Shown here in pieces: positions 8,839 through 18,880 of a stretch of DNA of 64,000 nt. Where the stretch lies: assembly GCF_037042905.1 (NCBI RefSeq), contig NC_087258.1:12265501-12329500 (forward strand), read 5' to 3'. Positions within the stretch are counted from its first letter, which is position 1; each line of letters starts with the position of its first letter. Both the position numbers and the translations under genes were made by a program. The notes under the pieces were generated by a model, which had not been told where the DNA came from, made no database searches, and worked only from the letters and a program-made list of their open reading frames with translations. The stretch is from Lytechinus pictus. Taxonomy: Eukaryota > Echinodermata > Echinoidea > Temnopleuroida > Toxopneustidae.

Positions 8839-11508
8839 CTGAAAACAAAAAGAAAGATATTCTGACTTTAAAAAATATATTGAAATTATCGCTCTTGTCT
8901 CTAGAATAGAGAAGGTCTTGGTAAATGAGTATAGCCAAGATACTTAACATTTATCATCCTTAATTAGCCTGTCAAAGAGACCCTCACAATGTTAGAAAAC
9001 CAGGCAGCAACAACAAAATACAAAGTCTGTCCAAGGAACAATAATTAGTAGACTGGGTAACACTGAAAATATTATTTTTACACATTACTGAACGGAGACA
9101 ACCACGGACGATATGGCAAAGGCCCATTGAATTTTGGACCTACAGTCTATATAGAGACATATTTCATGGAGGACAGCCCCGATCGTCCAGTATAAACGCA
9201 ATTTAGCCTGAATATAATGTCATTAAAAACCGGTAAGGCGGAATGCGGCTGCAGTGTTCCCGCGTATTCGAATCAGGATTGCATTGTACTCCATAAAGAT
9301 ATAGCACCTCCTGGCGAGCGTTTCATGAAAAGACTTGTCGGACATTTTATACACAAGTCCCGTTTTATCCGACAGGTACCATAGTAACAGTACTTCTCAG
9401 CCAATCGAATTCAGGGAAAGTTATCAGATCTGACAACTTGTCGGACGAAAATATTGATGAAACGCTCCCTAGAGCCAGAGTGTTTTATTCTCGATGACCC
9501 CGAAGCACTCACCTGTCCAATTCTGTTGTAGAGGTTGCACAAGACTTTGTTGACCTCTTCGGGGTACCACATTGCTGGCTCGAACATCCCGTTGTTGCAA
9601 CGCTGACATTGTTGACCATACAGTTTAAACTGGACATGACCCTCACAGTAAGGCACGTGAAAGAAATACCAGAAGACAACTCGGCCTTTCATTGACGTCC
9701 AACCATGACCACATGTCTAGAAAAATAAATCAGGAATAGAAGTCATTTAAATCAGTTTTGTTCATTATTATCCATGCATTTAAAGGAATAATTTGAGAAG
9801 AAGGAATTATCTGATTTCTTTTTTTATCCCCCAACGAATTAATTGTTCCAATTATTTTGATAATTAATATAGGGGAGAGCTTGAACCCGGATCACTAAGG
9901 GCACTCCGGTCATTGGCGGCGGAAGGCAAACAATTTAGGGGGAGTTCACCTGAAATTTTAGGATGGACACAGGTAATTAATTTGACAAGCAAAAAAAAAA
10001 ATAATAAAAATAGGTTATCCACCAAAATTTTAGGGGGGGACCACAACAAATTTAGGGGGGAGGGGTCCACCTGAATTTAGGGGGACGCAGGAAAAAATGA
10101 CAAGCATAAAAAAAAAAGGTTCTCAACGAAAAATTTAGGGGGGATCGTCCCCCCCCCCTCCCCCCCACCTCAAATCTAAATTAATATCTTATTTCATATC
10201 TTCACCAAAAAAAATCGTAATAATAATTATAAGGAAACATAATAAAAGCATAACACTATAGAGACAAAAGTTCACTACGGTTCAATACGGTCCCCAAAAG
10301 GGGTCTGCAAGAGGGATCTGACCATGCTGAGATAGGAAGAGGTTCAACGCAGAGGAGTAGCGTTTCAAAAAAAGAAAGAAAGAAGAGTAGAAAGACGAAA
10401 AGGGAGGGAAATGCTGACAGTGGAAGAGTATAGAGGGGAGTTTGACAGGGGTAGATCAAGGATATTTCTGAAGCATGTGAAGGGGATGCATTTTGTCCCT
10501 AATATTTGACAAACCCAAAGGGGTCATCACTCAAAGAGTGAAGGGCGTCTGGTCTCCGGAAATAATCAATTGACAAGCGAAAAAAAAATTCAAGGTATCT
10601 TCGGTGTTTACCTTCTCTCCCTCTCTCTTAAAAAGGAGGGGTGCAATTTTATGGGGTGTTGGAGTTTGATCCCGCCTTTTTCGGTGAGCTCAAGGGTGTG
10701 TGTTTAAACCACACTGCAAAAACTCCGGTGTTGATTTAACACCAGCTTGGAATCTATATATCCACACCAGAGAAGTATTGAAACAACACCAGTTTGGAAT
10801 CAAACAGATGTTGTTTTAGTACTAATTGGTGTTGTATAAACACCTATCTGGTGTTATACCAAAACGAAATTGGTGTTGTTTAACACTTCTCTGGTGTGGA
10901 CATATAGATTCCGGGCTGGTGTTAAATCAACACCAGAGTTTTTGCAGTGCACTACCTCCCCCCTCCCCCCATAGATCCGCCACTGAAGAGAAAGGGGATG
11001 GGTCATGGCCCTGGGAAGCGGGGGTACTTGGGGGCGCTGAAGCACCCCAAGAATTTCCCAGGGGGTGCCTGTATTATTCTTCATAGGCAGCACCCCCTGG
11101 AATTCTGGTATAGGTGTGGCATATTTGAGAAATGTAAGGGAAAAGACCAACATTTCGAGTCGAGAATCTTTCTTTTTTTCTTTTTTTTCTTTTTGCTTGT
11201 CAAGTTTCTCGGGTCTAAAATGGCCTTCATTTTGTAATGAAACCTTTTTTTTGGGGGGGGGGGATTCAAATCGTTCCCAGGGCCCTGGGATGGGTGTAAG
11301 AATTGGGATAGAAGAAGCGACTCAAAATAGGAGTCGGAGACTTGGTATAACCCACTTGACCTACCTGGCAACAGAACCGGACCTTGGCGCTGTCTTTGAA
11401 TCGACGCCATCTTGTGCTGGGGCAAATCTCTGTTGGTGTCAGATTCCAGATATTGGGGAGGTACGGGGCGAATACTTTGGCAAACTCCCCGAACCAGATT
11501 TCATCCAT
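8566..11508 (-). CDS. Receptor-transporting-protein-like 3CxxC zinc-finger protein (three coding exons, 206 aa)
   Basis: Exons at 11365-11508, 9513-9716 and 8566-8838 join in phase 0 to give 206 residues. The N-terminal part (MDEIWFGEF, then W21 in NIWNL and W34) leads into KVRFCCQ|TCGHGWTS. Three CxxC pairs follow: C47-QT-C50, C85-QR-C88 in LYGQQCQRC, and C144-QA-C147 in LCQACRDGEC. Three pairs with FxCxxCGxxWTS and GQxCxxC are diagnostic of the zf-3CxxC domain of receptor-transporting proteins (RTP1-4), and a related zinc finger occurs in ZAR1. Vertebrate RTPs help trafficking of chemosensory receptors, and RTP4 also acts in antiviral responses. Here the tail after residue 150 is Thr/Pro/Gln-rich, with no hydrophobic anchor. 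The ATG directly follows a splice acceptor, so a 5' exon exists, and an in-frame upstream coding exon is possible (15.0-15.3 kb). The family call is strong; the cellular role is inference. Confidence 0.85.
9315..9469. mobile_element. 155-bp MITE 'gagcgtttcat...aacgctccc' (copy in intron of the 3CxxC gene)
   Basis: The ends GAGCGTTTCATGAAA and TGATGAAACGCTCCC are inverted. The interior carries paired ACTTGTCGGAC and TGACAACTTGTCGG blocks around ACCATAGTAACAGT and CAGCCAATC. Other copies are at about 13657, 34379, 54511, 54745 and 58934. It is non-coding. Confidence 0.65.
9513..9716 (-). CDS. 3CxxC gene, middle coding exon (zinc-finger core)
   Basis: The acceptor is 'tttttctag' and the donor 'CAG|gtgagt'. 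The 204-base exon encodes 68 residues in phase 0: TCGHGWTSMKGRVVFWYFFH, then YCEGHVQFKLYGQQCQRC, then FEPAMWYPEEVNKVLCNLYN. Its first two residues complete the first CxxC begun in the previous exon, so an intron splits that metal-binding pair. Confidence 0.9.
9840..10170. repeat. Dispersed G/A-rich repeat ('aaaatttaggggg', 'gacaagcaaaaaa')
   Basis: Several short direct copies of AATTTTAGGGGGGACC and TGACAAGCAAAAAA are spread through this stretch, ending in a long C run. It is the complement of the T-run/GCTTGTCA family seen elsewhere. It lies in the intron between the 3CxxC exons and has no coding potential. Confidence 0.5.
10711..10950. mobile_element. MITE 'cactgcaaaaactccggtgttgatttaa' family, intronic copy
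   Basis: The left end CACTGCAAAAACTCCGGTGT and the right end ACCAGAGTTTTTGCAGTG are inverted. GTGTTGATTTAACACCAGC-type blocks repeat inside, making the element almost fully palindromic. A second copy lies at 15409-15651. It is inserted in the intron between coding exons of the 3CxxC gene. Confidence 0.7.
10960..11290. repeat. Dispersed 'gatccgccactga' / 'gcttgtcaa' repeat
   Basis: ATAGATCCGCCACTGAA, the 'ccctgggaagcggggg' block, and a T-run followed by GCTTGTCAAGTTTCTCGGG match motifs at 3.6-3.9 kb. It is probably one degenerate non-autonomous element inside an intron of the 3CxxC gene. Confidence 0.45.
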
Positions 11509-11509
11509 C
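11365..11509 (-). CDS. 3CxxC gene, first recognised coding exon
   Basis: The acceptor is 'tttttatcag|G', with ATG one base inside the exon, and the donor is 'CAG|gtaggt'. The exon encodes 48 residues beginning MDEIWFGEFAKVF and ending AKVRFCCQ. Because the acceptor precedes the ATG, either the 5' exon is untranslated or the frame continues upstream. One extra base (G) before the ATG would complete a codon begun by two bases in an upstream exon. Confidence 0.8.
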
Positions 11510-11539
11510 CTGATAAAAAGAAAAGCAGAGATGCATGAT

Positions 11540-13650
11540 TGTGAGATCACTACTTGCCAAAAGATTTTTCTTATCTCACAAAGTTTGCCCTATTATCGCT
11601 GGATTAGGATTTAAATCGCAAAGGTTTATTTCTAAATTTAAGAAGATCTTAATTAGAATCTAAGATTTATATTAAAACCCAGAAATGGCTATTATATATG
11701 CAAAATATCTGGATTTATCATAAAACCATGATATATATATTTTTTTTTCATTTATTGGTCTTTTTAGTCGGATGGCTCCATCAGTAATTGGCAAACTGTT
11801 GTCCTTGGAGGCCCTACAACAAAAATACAAACAAACCAAACCTAATTATGCAAAGTATACAATGTGAAGTAAAGACAAACAACTGTAATATGGCGGAGGG
11901 GCGGAGCCAGCTTTTTCCAGTAGGGGGCAGCAGCCCGTTCCCCCCCACCACCCCCCCCCCGACTCAAACTGTGTAAAATATAGGTATATGCCTGCATGTA
12001 TTGTCAAATGGATTGCCCCCATTTAAATCACGGAAATGTTCGACCTTGAGAGACAATACTAATCATACCAAACATTAAAAAAAATGTATATTGACTTTAA
12101 CTCGATAGGTTTTATTCAATTTCTTTGCCCGCCAAATATGAAACTGTACTGATCGGGATCCCTGACACTGTCTGAACTCACAATGGCTTCATGATAGGAA
12201 TTTCAGAATAATTTACATTTATCTTTTTGCTCTATTTTGCGTTCCCCATGTGTAAATCAATAAAAATGCACATCCGTTTCCTTCAAAGTTATTTGGAGTT
12301 TTCAGAGTCTTAATCTTCAATAATGCTAATGTTTAGAAGAATGTAAAAATACAAATCAATTCATGGCTATTTTTGTCACCGAAGGGTCATTTACAAAAGC
12401 ATAATATATTATGTTCACCGTCTGCTGCATGAAATTCCATGGTAACTTATAATTATACTCAAGTTTCTTGAAGCAACATGAAGGTGACTTAAATAAGTGT
12501 TTCTTCGGAGTGGGGCGGTTATTTAATCAAGAATTATGATCCTGCTCGTACGTATGTAAAGTTTTGTGTTAAAATAAATTCACATATATTCTGAGTTATT
12601 TGAAATGAGTTTATAGGAAGTTCTCCTTTTAAACAAAATCCGCACTCAGATCTATACGATAAAAGAACACAACATGAATATCATTCTGATCACAACGTTG
12701 GAAAGGAAGCGATTCGATCTAAGCTCCTTTCAAAATCTGTTAATTGGATGTTATCATTCGAATATGATCAACACAAATGATCTCGAATAAAATGGCACAG
12801 TCATAACGACGAAACCGTCTACAGACCGATCAAATCTATTACGTTAGTACCAATGACATAAATCATCGTTTGGTTTGGAGATGGATCCGTTGGTCTGACT
12901 GTTATTAGCCGTGTTCGCGGCACGGTTTCATATGGTAATATTAAAAGGTTTTTTAACACGTAGAAAGATTTTCTCAAAGATTGAATGTAGAATTATCATA
13001 TTTATAACGATTCTCATCTCCTGGCAGTTGAATTACACAGTTATACCGTTGGATATAGCTTTTTGTTGGAGTAATAGAGATCGTATCACGTGATTATGTT
13101 TGAGTGTTGGTTGAAACTATACACCCTCTCGCATACAGGAGACTCATAGTAATTTAGACAAAATATAACAACTACATGTAAGATCTTGCAAAGACAAAAG
13201 AAAAATTAATTAGCAGCCGATATTATCAGAGTAAAACATAGAATTTGTAAAAAACGACTTTGTATAATGATAATATTTTGCATGGGTCTCTTGTTTAACA
13301 GTTGTATACTTTGACAGATTACCTGGGTAAATGATACAGAATGAATAAATAGATAAATACAATCAAAGTGGTTCTTACATCTGATTGCTATAAACATGAA
13401 AAAGTGGACTACACAAGTTTTGATTTATCCGAAATCGAATATTGAAACAATTCCGAGATGAAGATAAATGCTGGTGATATTGATTTTAAGCAGGTCCAAA
13501 AAGACGAATCATTTAATTAGCAAGAGTTCAATCAGATTTTTTGGGGAACGAATGAGTGTAAAAGAATGTCTTGCATGGTTTTCTCTTCTTGTTTTATCTC
13601 AAGCATGCCAGGTATTACATGTACATGGCTTGCTGAAAGAAAATAATCAC
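11540..13650. other. Unassigned sequence upstream of the 3CxxC coding exons
   Basis: No exon or transposon could be supported. A small 'cggagccagc...agtagggggcag' motif at about 11900-11960 resembles dispersed repeat ends. If the 15-kb exon belongs to the 3CxxC gene, this is intronic. Confidence 0.35.
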
Positions 13651-13656
13651 AATTAG

Positions 13657-13812
13657 GAGACAGTTTCATGAAAAGTTGTCAGCCCTTATAAGTTGTCATC
13701 ATTTGACAATGCATACAGTAACGCTCGGACACTTATTCTTCTCAGCCAATCACAACCCAGAAAAGTTGTCATGTAATTTGTCAGAAAACATAATGCTGAT
13801 TAAACGCTCCCC
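13657..13812. mobile_element. 155-bp MITE (gagcgtttcat family), degenerate copy
   Basis: CAGTTTCATGAAAAGTTGTC at the left and TGATTAAACGCTCCCC at the right match the family at 9315-9469, as does the TTCTCAGCCAATCACAA interior. Confidence 0.55.
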
Positions 13813-13976
13813 TATCTCTCTAGAAATTATGAATATGCGGTCCAACACATTTGACAAGGTTACAGGTTAACATGTTCCGTTTAATATTAATTTGCATCAT
13901 CTTCTATAGTATATTATGATTAGAATTCCAAAAAAATCGAACGGCTATGGTTGATGTAATGATGTCCCTCTTTGTG

Positions 13977-14287
13977 GAGGTGTCGTAGTGTAGTGGTTCA
14001 GTCACTTGACTCTTAAACCAAAAGTTGAGGGTTCGAATCCCACCCAGCGATAATGTCCTTTGGCAAGGCACTTATCCATGTTTGCCATGCACTCTCCACC
14101 CAGGTGTTATGGGTATACCCGGTAAGATGTGAAAGTCAATGTTATTATAGTGGCACGTGTGCACCGATAAACGGTTGCCTGGTCAGGATACTCCCCAGGG
14201 AGTGGAGATGGTGCACTATGGGGGGAACGTTGATCTATCCCATGACCGGGGTAGGCCTAATAATAATTACAACGTAAAGCGATTAGA
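13977..14287 (+). mobile_element. tRNA-derived SINE
   Basis: The head reads GTGTCGTAGTGTAGTGG (A-box-like) and GGGTTCGAATCCCACC (B-box). The body shares TCCTTTGGCAAGGC, CTCTCCACCCAGGTGTTA, GGGTA.CCGGTA and CTCCCCAGGGAGTGGAGA with the SINE at 61280, and the end is the degenerate GTAAAGCG. It is a non-autonomous retroposon and not a functional tRNA. Confidence 0.75.
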
Positions 14288-14332
14288 AACCAAAGTGTTG
14301 AAGCTCTACAATTTTACTATTATTAGTATTCA

Positions 14333-14930
14333 TTAAAGGACAAGTCCACCCCAACAAAAATTTGATTTGAATAAAAAGAGAAAAATCCAACAAGCATAAC
14401 GCTAAAAATTTCATCCAAATCGGATGTAAAACAAGAAAGTTATGACATTTTAAAATTTCGCTTAATTTCACGAAACAGTTATATGCACACCCTGGCTGGT
14501 ATGCAAATGAGGAGGCTATGACGTCATCCACTCACTATTTCTTTTGTATGTTATTATATGAAATATGAAATATTATAATTTTCTCCTCATTGTCAAGTGA
14601 TACAACGATTAATTCCTCCCTGAACATGTGGAATTAGCATACTATATGGTTCAGTCAAGTTGGTCCTTATTGTCAAATCTATAAAAAAATTAAATATTGT
14701 ATAATTCAAACAATAAAAAACAAAAGAAATAGTGAGTGGTGGACATCATCAACAGACACTGACTCACCTAGTTGTGCATATCAACGTTTTGTGAAAAATA
14801 AGCGACACTATAAAATGTCATAACTTTCTTATTTTACATCCGATTTTGATGAATTTTTCAGCACTATGCTAGTTTGATTTTTCTCTATTTATTCAAGTCA
14901 GCATTTTCCTGGGGAGGACTTGACCTTTAA
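14333..14930. mobile_element. 600-bp long-inverted-repeat MITE 'ttaaaggacaagtcca', copy 1
   Basis: The left arm has TTAAAGGACAAGTCCACC, AAAAAGAGAAAAATCCAACA and GTTATGACATTTTAAA. The right arm is its complement, ending GGACTTGACCTTTAA. CACTCACTATTTCTTTTGT lies near the middle. Two further copies are at 37923-38531 and 53786-54322. It has no coding capacity; TTAA at both ends suggests a TTAA-type insertion site. Confidence 0.75.
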
Positions 14931-14964
14931 AGCCTCAATAATGTTTTGATACTATATAGAGTAG

Positions 14965-15332
14965 TCAGCGAACAGAAAGTAATATCTTTAGACAGTCTAT
15001 TCTGACTAGAATCCTATTAACTTTGGATATGGTTATGTAAAAAAAAATCTTGGACGAAGAGTTTGTGAACCTGAAGACGGTGAACTTGGTTTTAATATCA
15101 CACTTTCCTATCCGGAAACCATCGCCTATTTCACACTCACAGGTGTGGCGGCCACAGCGCCAGGTATTGAAATATCGCATGAAGCGCGAGTTTGCTGCGA
15201 TTCCGGCGATCTCCGGGTCGAGTTTTTGAAGGTTTAGAAGAGGGTAACGTAACGAGTAAATTGGCTGTGAATTAATATCGGAGGTGGAAAGCAGAGTTAC
15301 CCGTCTACAGCGGGCTAGGGTGCACTGCTTGA
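14965..15332 (-). CDS. Probable coding exon upstream of the 3CxxC gene (unidentified, Cys-containing)
   Basis: After the acceptor-like 'tgactcataccag' (15333-15334), the minus strand stays open for over 360 bases. The peptide includes KQCTLARCRRVTLLS, LLNLQKLDPEIAGIAANSRF and MRYFNTWRCGRHTCECEIG, ending at TGA 14965-14967. Composition is CpG-rich and protein-like against AT-rich flanks. Two donors are possible: 'ACCT|gtgagt' (exon end 15141, phase 1) and 'TTCAG|gttcac' (exon end 15071, phase 2). Only the second joins in frame to the 3CxxC exon at 11509, giving an Arg codon before MDEIW; the first would create a stop. It is therefore either an N-terminal exon of the 3CxxC gene or part of a separate gene. 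I do not recognise the sequence. Confidence 0.5.
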
Positions 15333-15408
15333 CTGGTATGAGTCATGAGATCACAAGGTGTGTTGGATATAACTCCATCGGGGTAGTACAAGGGTATTTT
15401 GACTCATA

Positions 15409-15651
15409 CACTGCAAAAACTCTGGTGTTGATTTAACACCAGCCCGGAATCTATATATGTCCACACCAAAGAAGTGTTAAACAACACCAGTTTCGTTTTG
15501 GTCTAACACCAGATATGTGTTTATGAAACACCAATTAGTATCAAAACAACATCGGTTTGATTCCAAACTGGTGTTGTTTCAATACTTCTCTGGTGTGGAC
15601 ATAATAGATTCCGGGCTGGTGTTAAATCAACACTGGAGTTTTTGCAGTGTA
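15409..15651. mobile_element. MITE 'cactgcaaaaactctggtgttg' family, second copy
   Basis: The palindromic structure is the same as at 10711-10950. The ends are ACACTGCAAAAACTCTGGTG and ACTGGAGTTTTTGCAGTGT, with internal GATTTAACACCAGCCCGGAA blocks. Confidence 0.7.
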
Positions 15652-15659
15652 GAACCCAA

Positions 15660-16760
15660 CCAATACTCTCATTTCTTCCTTAATTCACCGCCTTTTCACT
15701 TGAAAAATCACAGAGACATCGCCCCAGCCTCCCCACTGCACATAGGCACAGCCCCCTCAATTTACGGAGGCAGTTCAGCTATGCCCCAATAGATACACCA
15801 ATACAATATCATTCCATTTTGAACTTTCTTCCGTATCTGAACTTTCCCCATTTTCACTGTGTTTCTCTCCAAATAGCAATATATCATAGGCTTGTCATGC
15901 GGAAAGGTGTTTTGTTTCTATGAATGAATGAGAGCAGAGTGCGCGAAAAAAGGAAAATATTTCTACTGTCTTGATGAATTTATAATGTAGATCTTCCTGT
16001 AATCGTTGATGACGGTCATGCACCTCGCTGCCTAAATGTTGATGATCATCAACATCTCATTGCTTTCATAAGAGTGACCGCTTCCAGAAACTATATCTTA
16101 CCGCGAGTGTAGCGAATGAGAGTTTTTAGAAGAATCGAATATCGTGTCTCCACTTTAATTGTAATGATTTTTAAGTACTTACTAGAATAAAGTTAGCTTA
16201 TAATTATGCTTTGGCTGGGTTCGCGACGTGAACTTATTATTTATTTATTTTCATATATTAATATGGGGTTTTTTGAGGGGGGCACTTGAGCTAACCATAA
16301 AAAACGTTGACTGTACAGAAGATTATACAATATCGTATAAGGAACTGATGATAGTTTGAAATGATACGACTGGTGTTGAATTCATAATTTTCGTGCAATC
16401 GTTATTATTAATAAGAAAAAAATAAAACCATTTTTAATGAAATGTTCACCAGCTCCTTAAAAAAATACAAAAGGTAATGATTGGTCACTCGCTTTGCTCG
16501 CTCGCCTGCATGTGTTGTTGGACATTCTCCATAATATCCCCAAAGGATTACCGCATGTCTGTAGTCATGATGTGATGTTAAACTGATGACGAAGAGGAGG
16601 AAAGGGAAGGAACATAGTTAAGGAAGGAAAGCTCTAAAAAAAACTCTCAAAACATGAAAAATGGGGAAGGGACAGAAAACGTGAGAACAAGGTTTATATC
16701 AACAACTAGTTTAGTCATTCTATCATTCTGAAGTAGATATTTATGATTGTTTACTAACAA
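15660..16760. other. Unassigned sequence
   Basis: No gene, RNA gene or clear repeat element is visible. Confidence 0.35.
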
Positions 16761-16765
16761 TACGC

Positions 16766-17056
16766 GCATTAGCGTACCTAAGGGGGGGGGGCAAGGGGGC
16801 AGACTGCCCCCCCCCTGACGAGTCACAGCACATGCAAGGGACGTATCTCTGCCCCCCCCCCCTGACGAGTCAAAACTGATTCCTGACGATCTAAGTGGGC
16901 CCCTCCTTTGAACTTGAGGACCTTTTTTTTTTTTTGCTTGTAATTTTTTTTTCTGGCGCGAAATGTCCTTTACTTGCGGTTGAAAACCTTTTTTTCTTTT
17001 TTTTTGCGGACGAATTCCCCCCCCCCCTTTGAAAAATCCTAGGTACGCCACTGAAT
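16766..17056. repeat. Inverted-repeat element with 'gcgtacctaagggg' ends
   Basis: The left end GCGTACCTAAGGGGG and right end CCTAGGTACGC face each other. The interior holds two copies of CCCCCCTGACGAGTCA and T-runs with GCTTGTAA. The open minus frame here is only the translation of this low-complexity sequence. Confidence 0.55.
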
Positions 17057-18530
17057 ACGCGGTTTGTTGTAAGAATAGCTTATAATATTTACAAATATAC
17101 GTTTTTATACATATTAATTATATAATCATGATAATAACTATCAATGCATTTACTCTGTGATAAACAATACTGGTTTGGCGTTGGTTTATGCGCAGACAAA
17201 TCTTTCACGACAGAAGTTATATTTGTCCCAACTTTCTGGTGCTCAAATGTAAAAAAAATAAAATAAAAAAATAAAAAATCAAGGATGATAAATGAGATAG
17301 TTTCTTCACCATCGGATCGCATCACATGACACGAAATTCGGTAAACATAGCAAACAAAACAGCGAAAATAGTACGTACGACACGTTTCGATGTTTGGTAA
17401 AGTTTTGATAAATTGAATAATTGTGACACTATATATGCAAAATTAATGTTTATACGACAGTTATTGTCAGTTTCATTCAGCAGTGCATGAGACACGTAAT
17501 GGAACAGAAAGATTGGATCATCACCTTAAGACTTCACATGATACTAGTTCTATAAAAATAACTGAAGAAAATAAGATCTATTTGCTTTAAACACGCCATT
17601 TGTAACAATCGTCATCAATATACAGTATGTGTAAACTCCATATTGCCAATTGACCAATCAGTAAAGGGCTTACTTCATACATGGGGTGCGTTTATGGGAA
17701 TCCCCTACCCTCGTCCCTTGTCAAAATTACTTCCTGGTTTTCGACCAATAGCGAGGGAGATTCATTGTATCGTCGTATTAATAGAAACTGAGGAGGGCCT
17801 AAGACCTTTTGGAAGGCAATGTACAGAGGCGGTTCCAGTACTTGGTTTGGTTTTTTTACAATAGGGAGGGGAATTTTTTTAACACGGTTAAGCAAAAATC
17901 AACATCAGTCATAGATCTTAAGTGTTTTTTCCCCAATGCCATCGATACAAAATCATAATTAAAAAAAGTTATACAAACATAAAGTCAAAAATGACGTTAC
18001 AAGGCATATAAATGCAAATGGGAATTGGGGTGACAACAATTAAAACGGGGAAGATAATTTGGAGAGGTAATGAGAAAGGGATGTGGATTTGTTCTCGTTT
18101 GAAATTGGTAATATTAGGCTATATTACCCATTACTACCCTCCTGTGGAACCGCCACTTTCTTTACGATGCAAGAAACCCCTCCTTTTGTTTGTTTGTTTT
18201 TAGAGAGAAAGAAATAGACCGGATGAAATATCTGTTCATGCTCTAGATATGAGGTTGTTTGAATTAAAATAACGGGACAGACAAAGCAAGACACAAATAT
18301 AATATATAACTCGCAAATATTGTATCAACGCATAGACTCACTCAGTGTGGATGCGACGTAGCAGAATATAAATGTAAAGATATTTTACTTTGATCGATGA
18401 CTTTTGTAGTATGTCTAATGGTTTTAAATTGATAGTTAGTTTTGTCTAAAGTAGAAGTTGTAGTAGTGGTTGCGGTCATGGCGGTGATGTGCATGGCAGT
18501 TGTTGTAGAGTTGATGGTTTAAGGTATTGG
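17057..18530. other. Unassigned sequence
   Basis: No supported gene. Short open frames at about 17.64-17.9 kb lack splice context and overlap on both strands. Confidence 0.35.
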
Positions 18531-18534
18531 GGAA

Positions 18535-18745
18535 AGGAGGAAAGAAAGAGAAATGTGGATAATAGGGAGGGAAAGAAAGAACAAAATGAAGAAAGAAAGA
18601 AGCAATGGAAGAAAGAAAGAAACAATAGAAGAAAGAAAGGTAGACAGAATTGAAGAAGGAAAGGGGGAGAGGGGGAGAGAAAGAAAGAAAAAAGGAAAAA
18701 TAGAAAGAAAGAAAGAAAGATAGAAAGAAAGAAGAAAATAGAGAA
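18535..18745. repeat. GAAA/GGAAAGAAA microsatellite
   Basis: An impure purine tract of AGAAAGAAAGA-type repeats runs up to the left boundary of the 3.78-kb duplicated unit. Part of the same tract is found at the junction between the two units at 22455-22515. Confidence 0.7.
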
Positions 18746-18768
18746 CCCCTATTATTCCATTGAGACAG

Positions 18769-18880
18769 ATATTTATTTATTTATTTATTTATTTATTTCT
18801 GATATTTTGACAGGGTAGCCCATTCACCAATAAGTAGTGGTCTTCCATGAGGCCCTGAATAACAATAAACATATTTACAA
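18769..18880 (-). mobile_element. LINE-like 3' tail (minus strand) at the start of duplication unit 1
   Basis: Read on the minus strand, the sequence ends AATGGGCTACCCTGTCAAAA followed by an AAATAAATAAAT tail, preceded by TCATGGAAGACCACTACTTA. A short 3' UTR ending in a simple AAAT tail is typical of non-LTR retrotransposons. No reverse transcriptase is attached. It is repeated at 22549-22660 in unit 2. Confidence 0.45.

Noticed and set aside
11081-11425. Open frames of 114, 157 and 94 residues overlapping the first 3CxxC exon
   Set aside because: Only the frame reading MDEIWFGEF belongs to the gene; the others are shadows or run into the T-rich repeat.
13977-14060. tRNA-like sequence with A and B boxes
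   Set aside because: No acceptor-stem pairing and it continues into a SINE body shared with 61280; called a SINE head, not a tRNA gene. The same applies to 43.99-44.07, 50.61-50.70, 61.28-61.35 and 62.76-63.38 kb.
16575-16600. CTGATGA..GAAA order resembling a hammerhead core
   Set aside because: No helix pairing around it and no GAAAC/GTC arrangement; likewise other CTGATGA sites at 26.5, 38.1, 53.97, 58.2 and 62.65 kb.
16647-17051. 134-residue minus-strand frame
   Set aside because: Low-complexity translation (Lys/Gly/Pro runs) of a dispersed inverted-repeat element.
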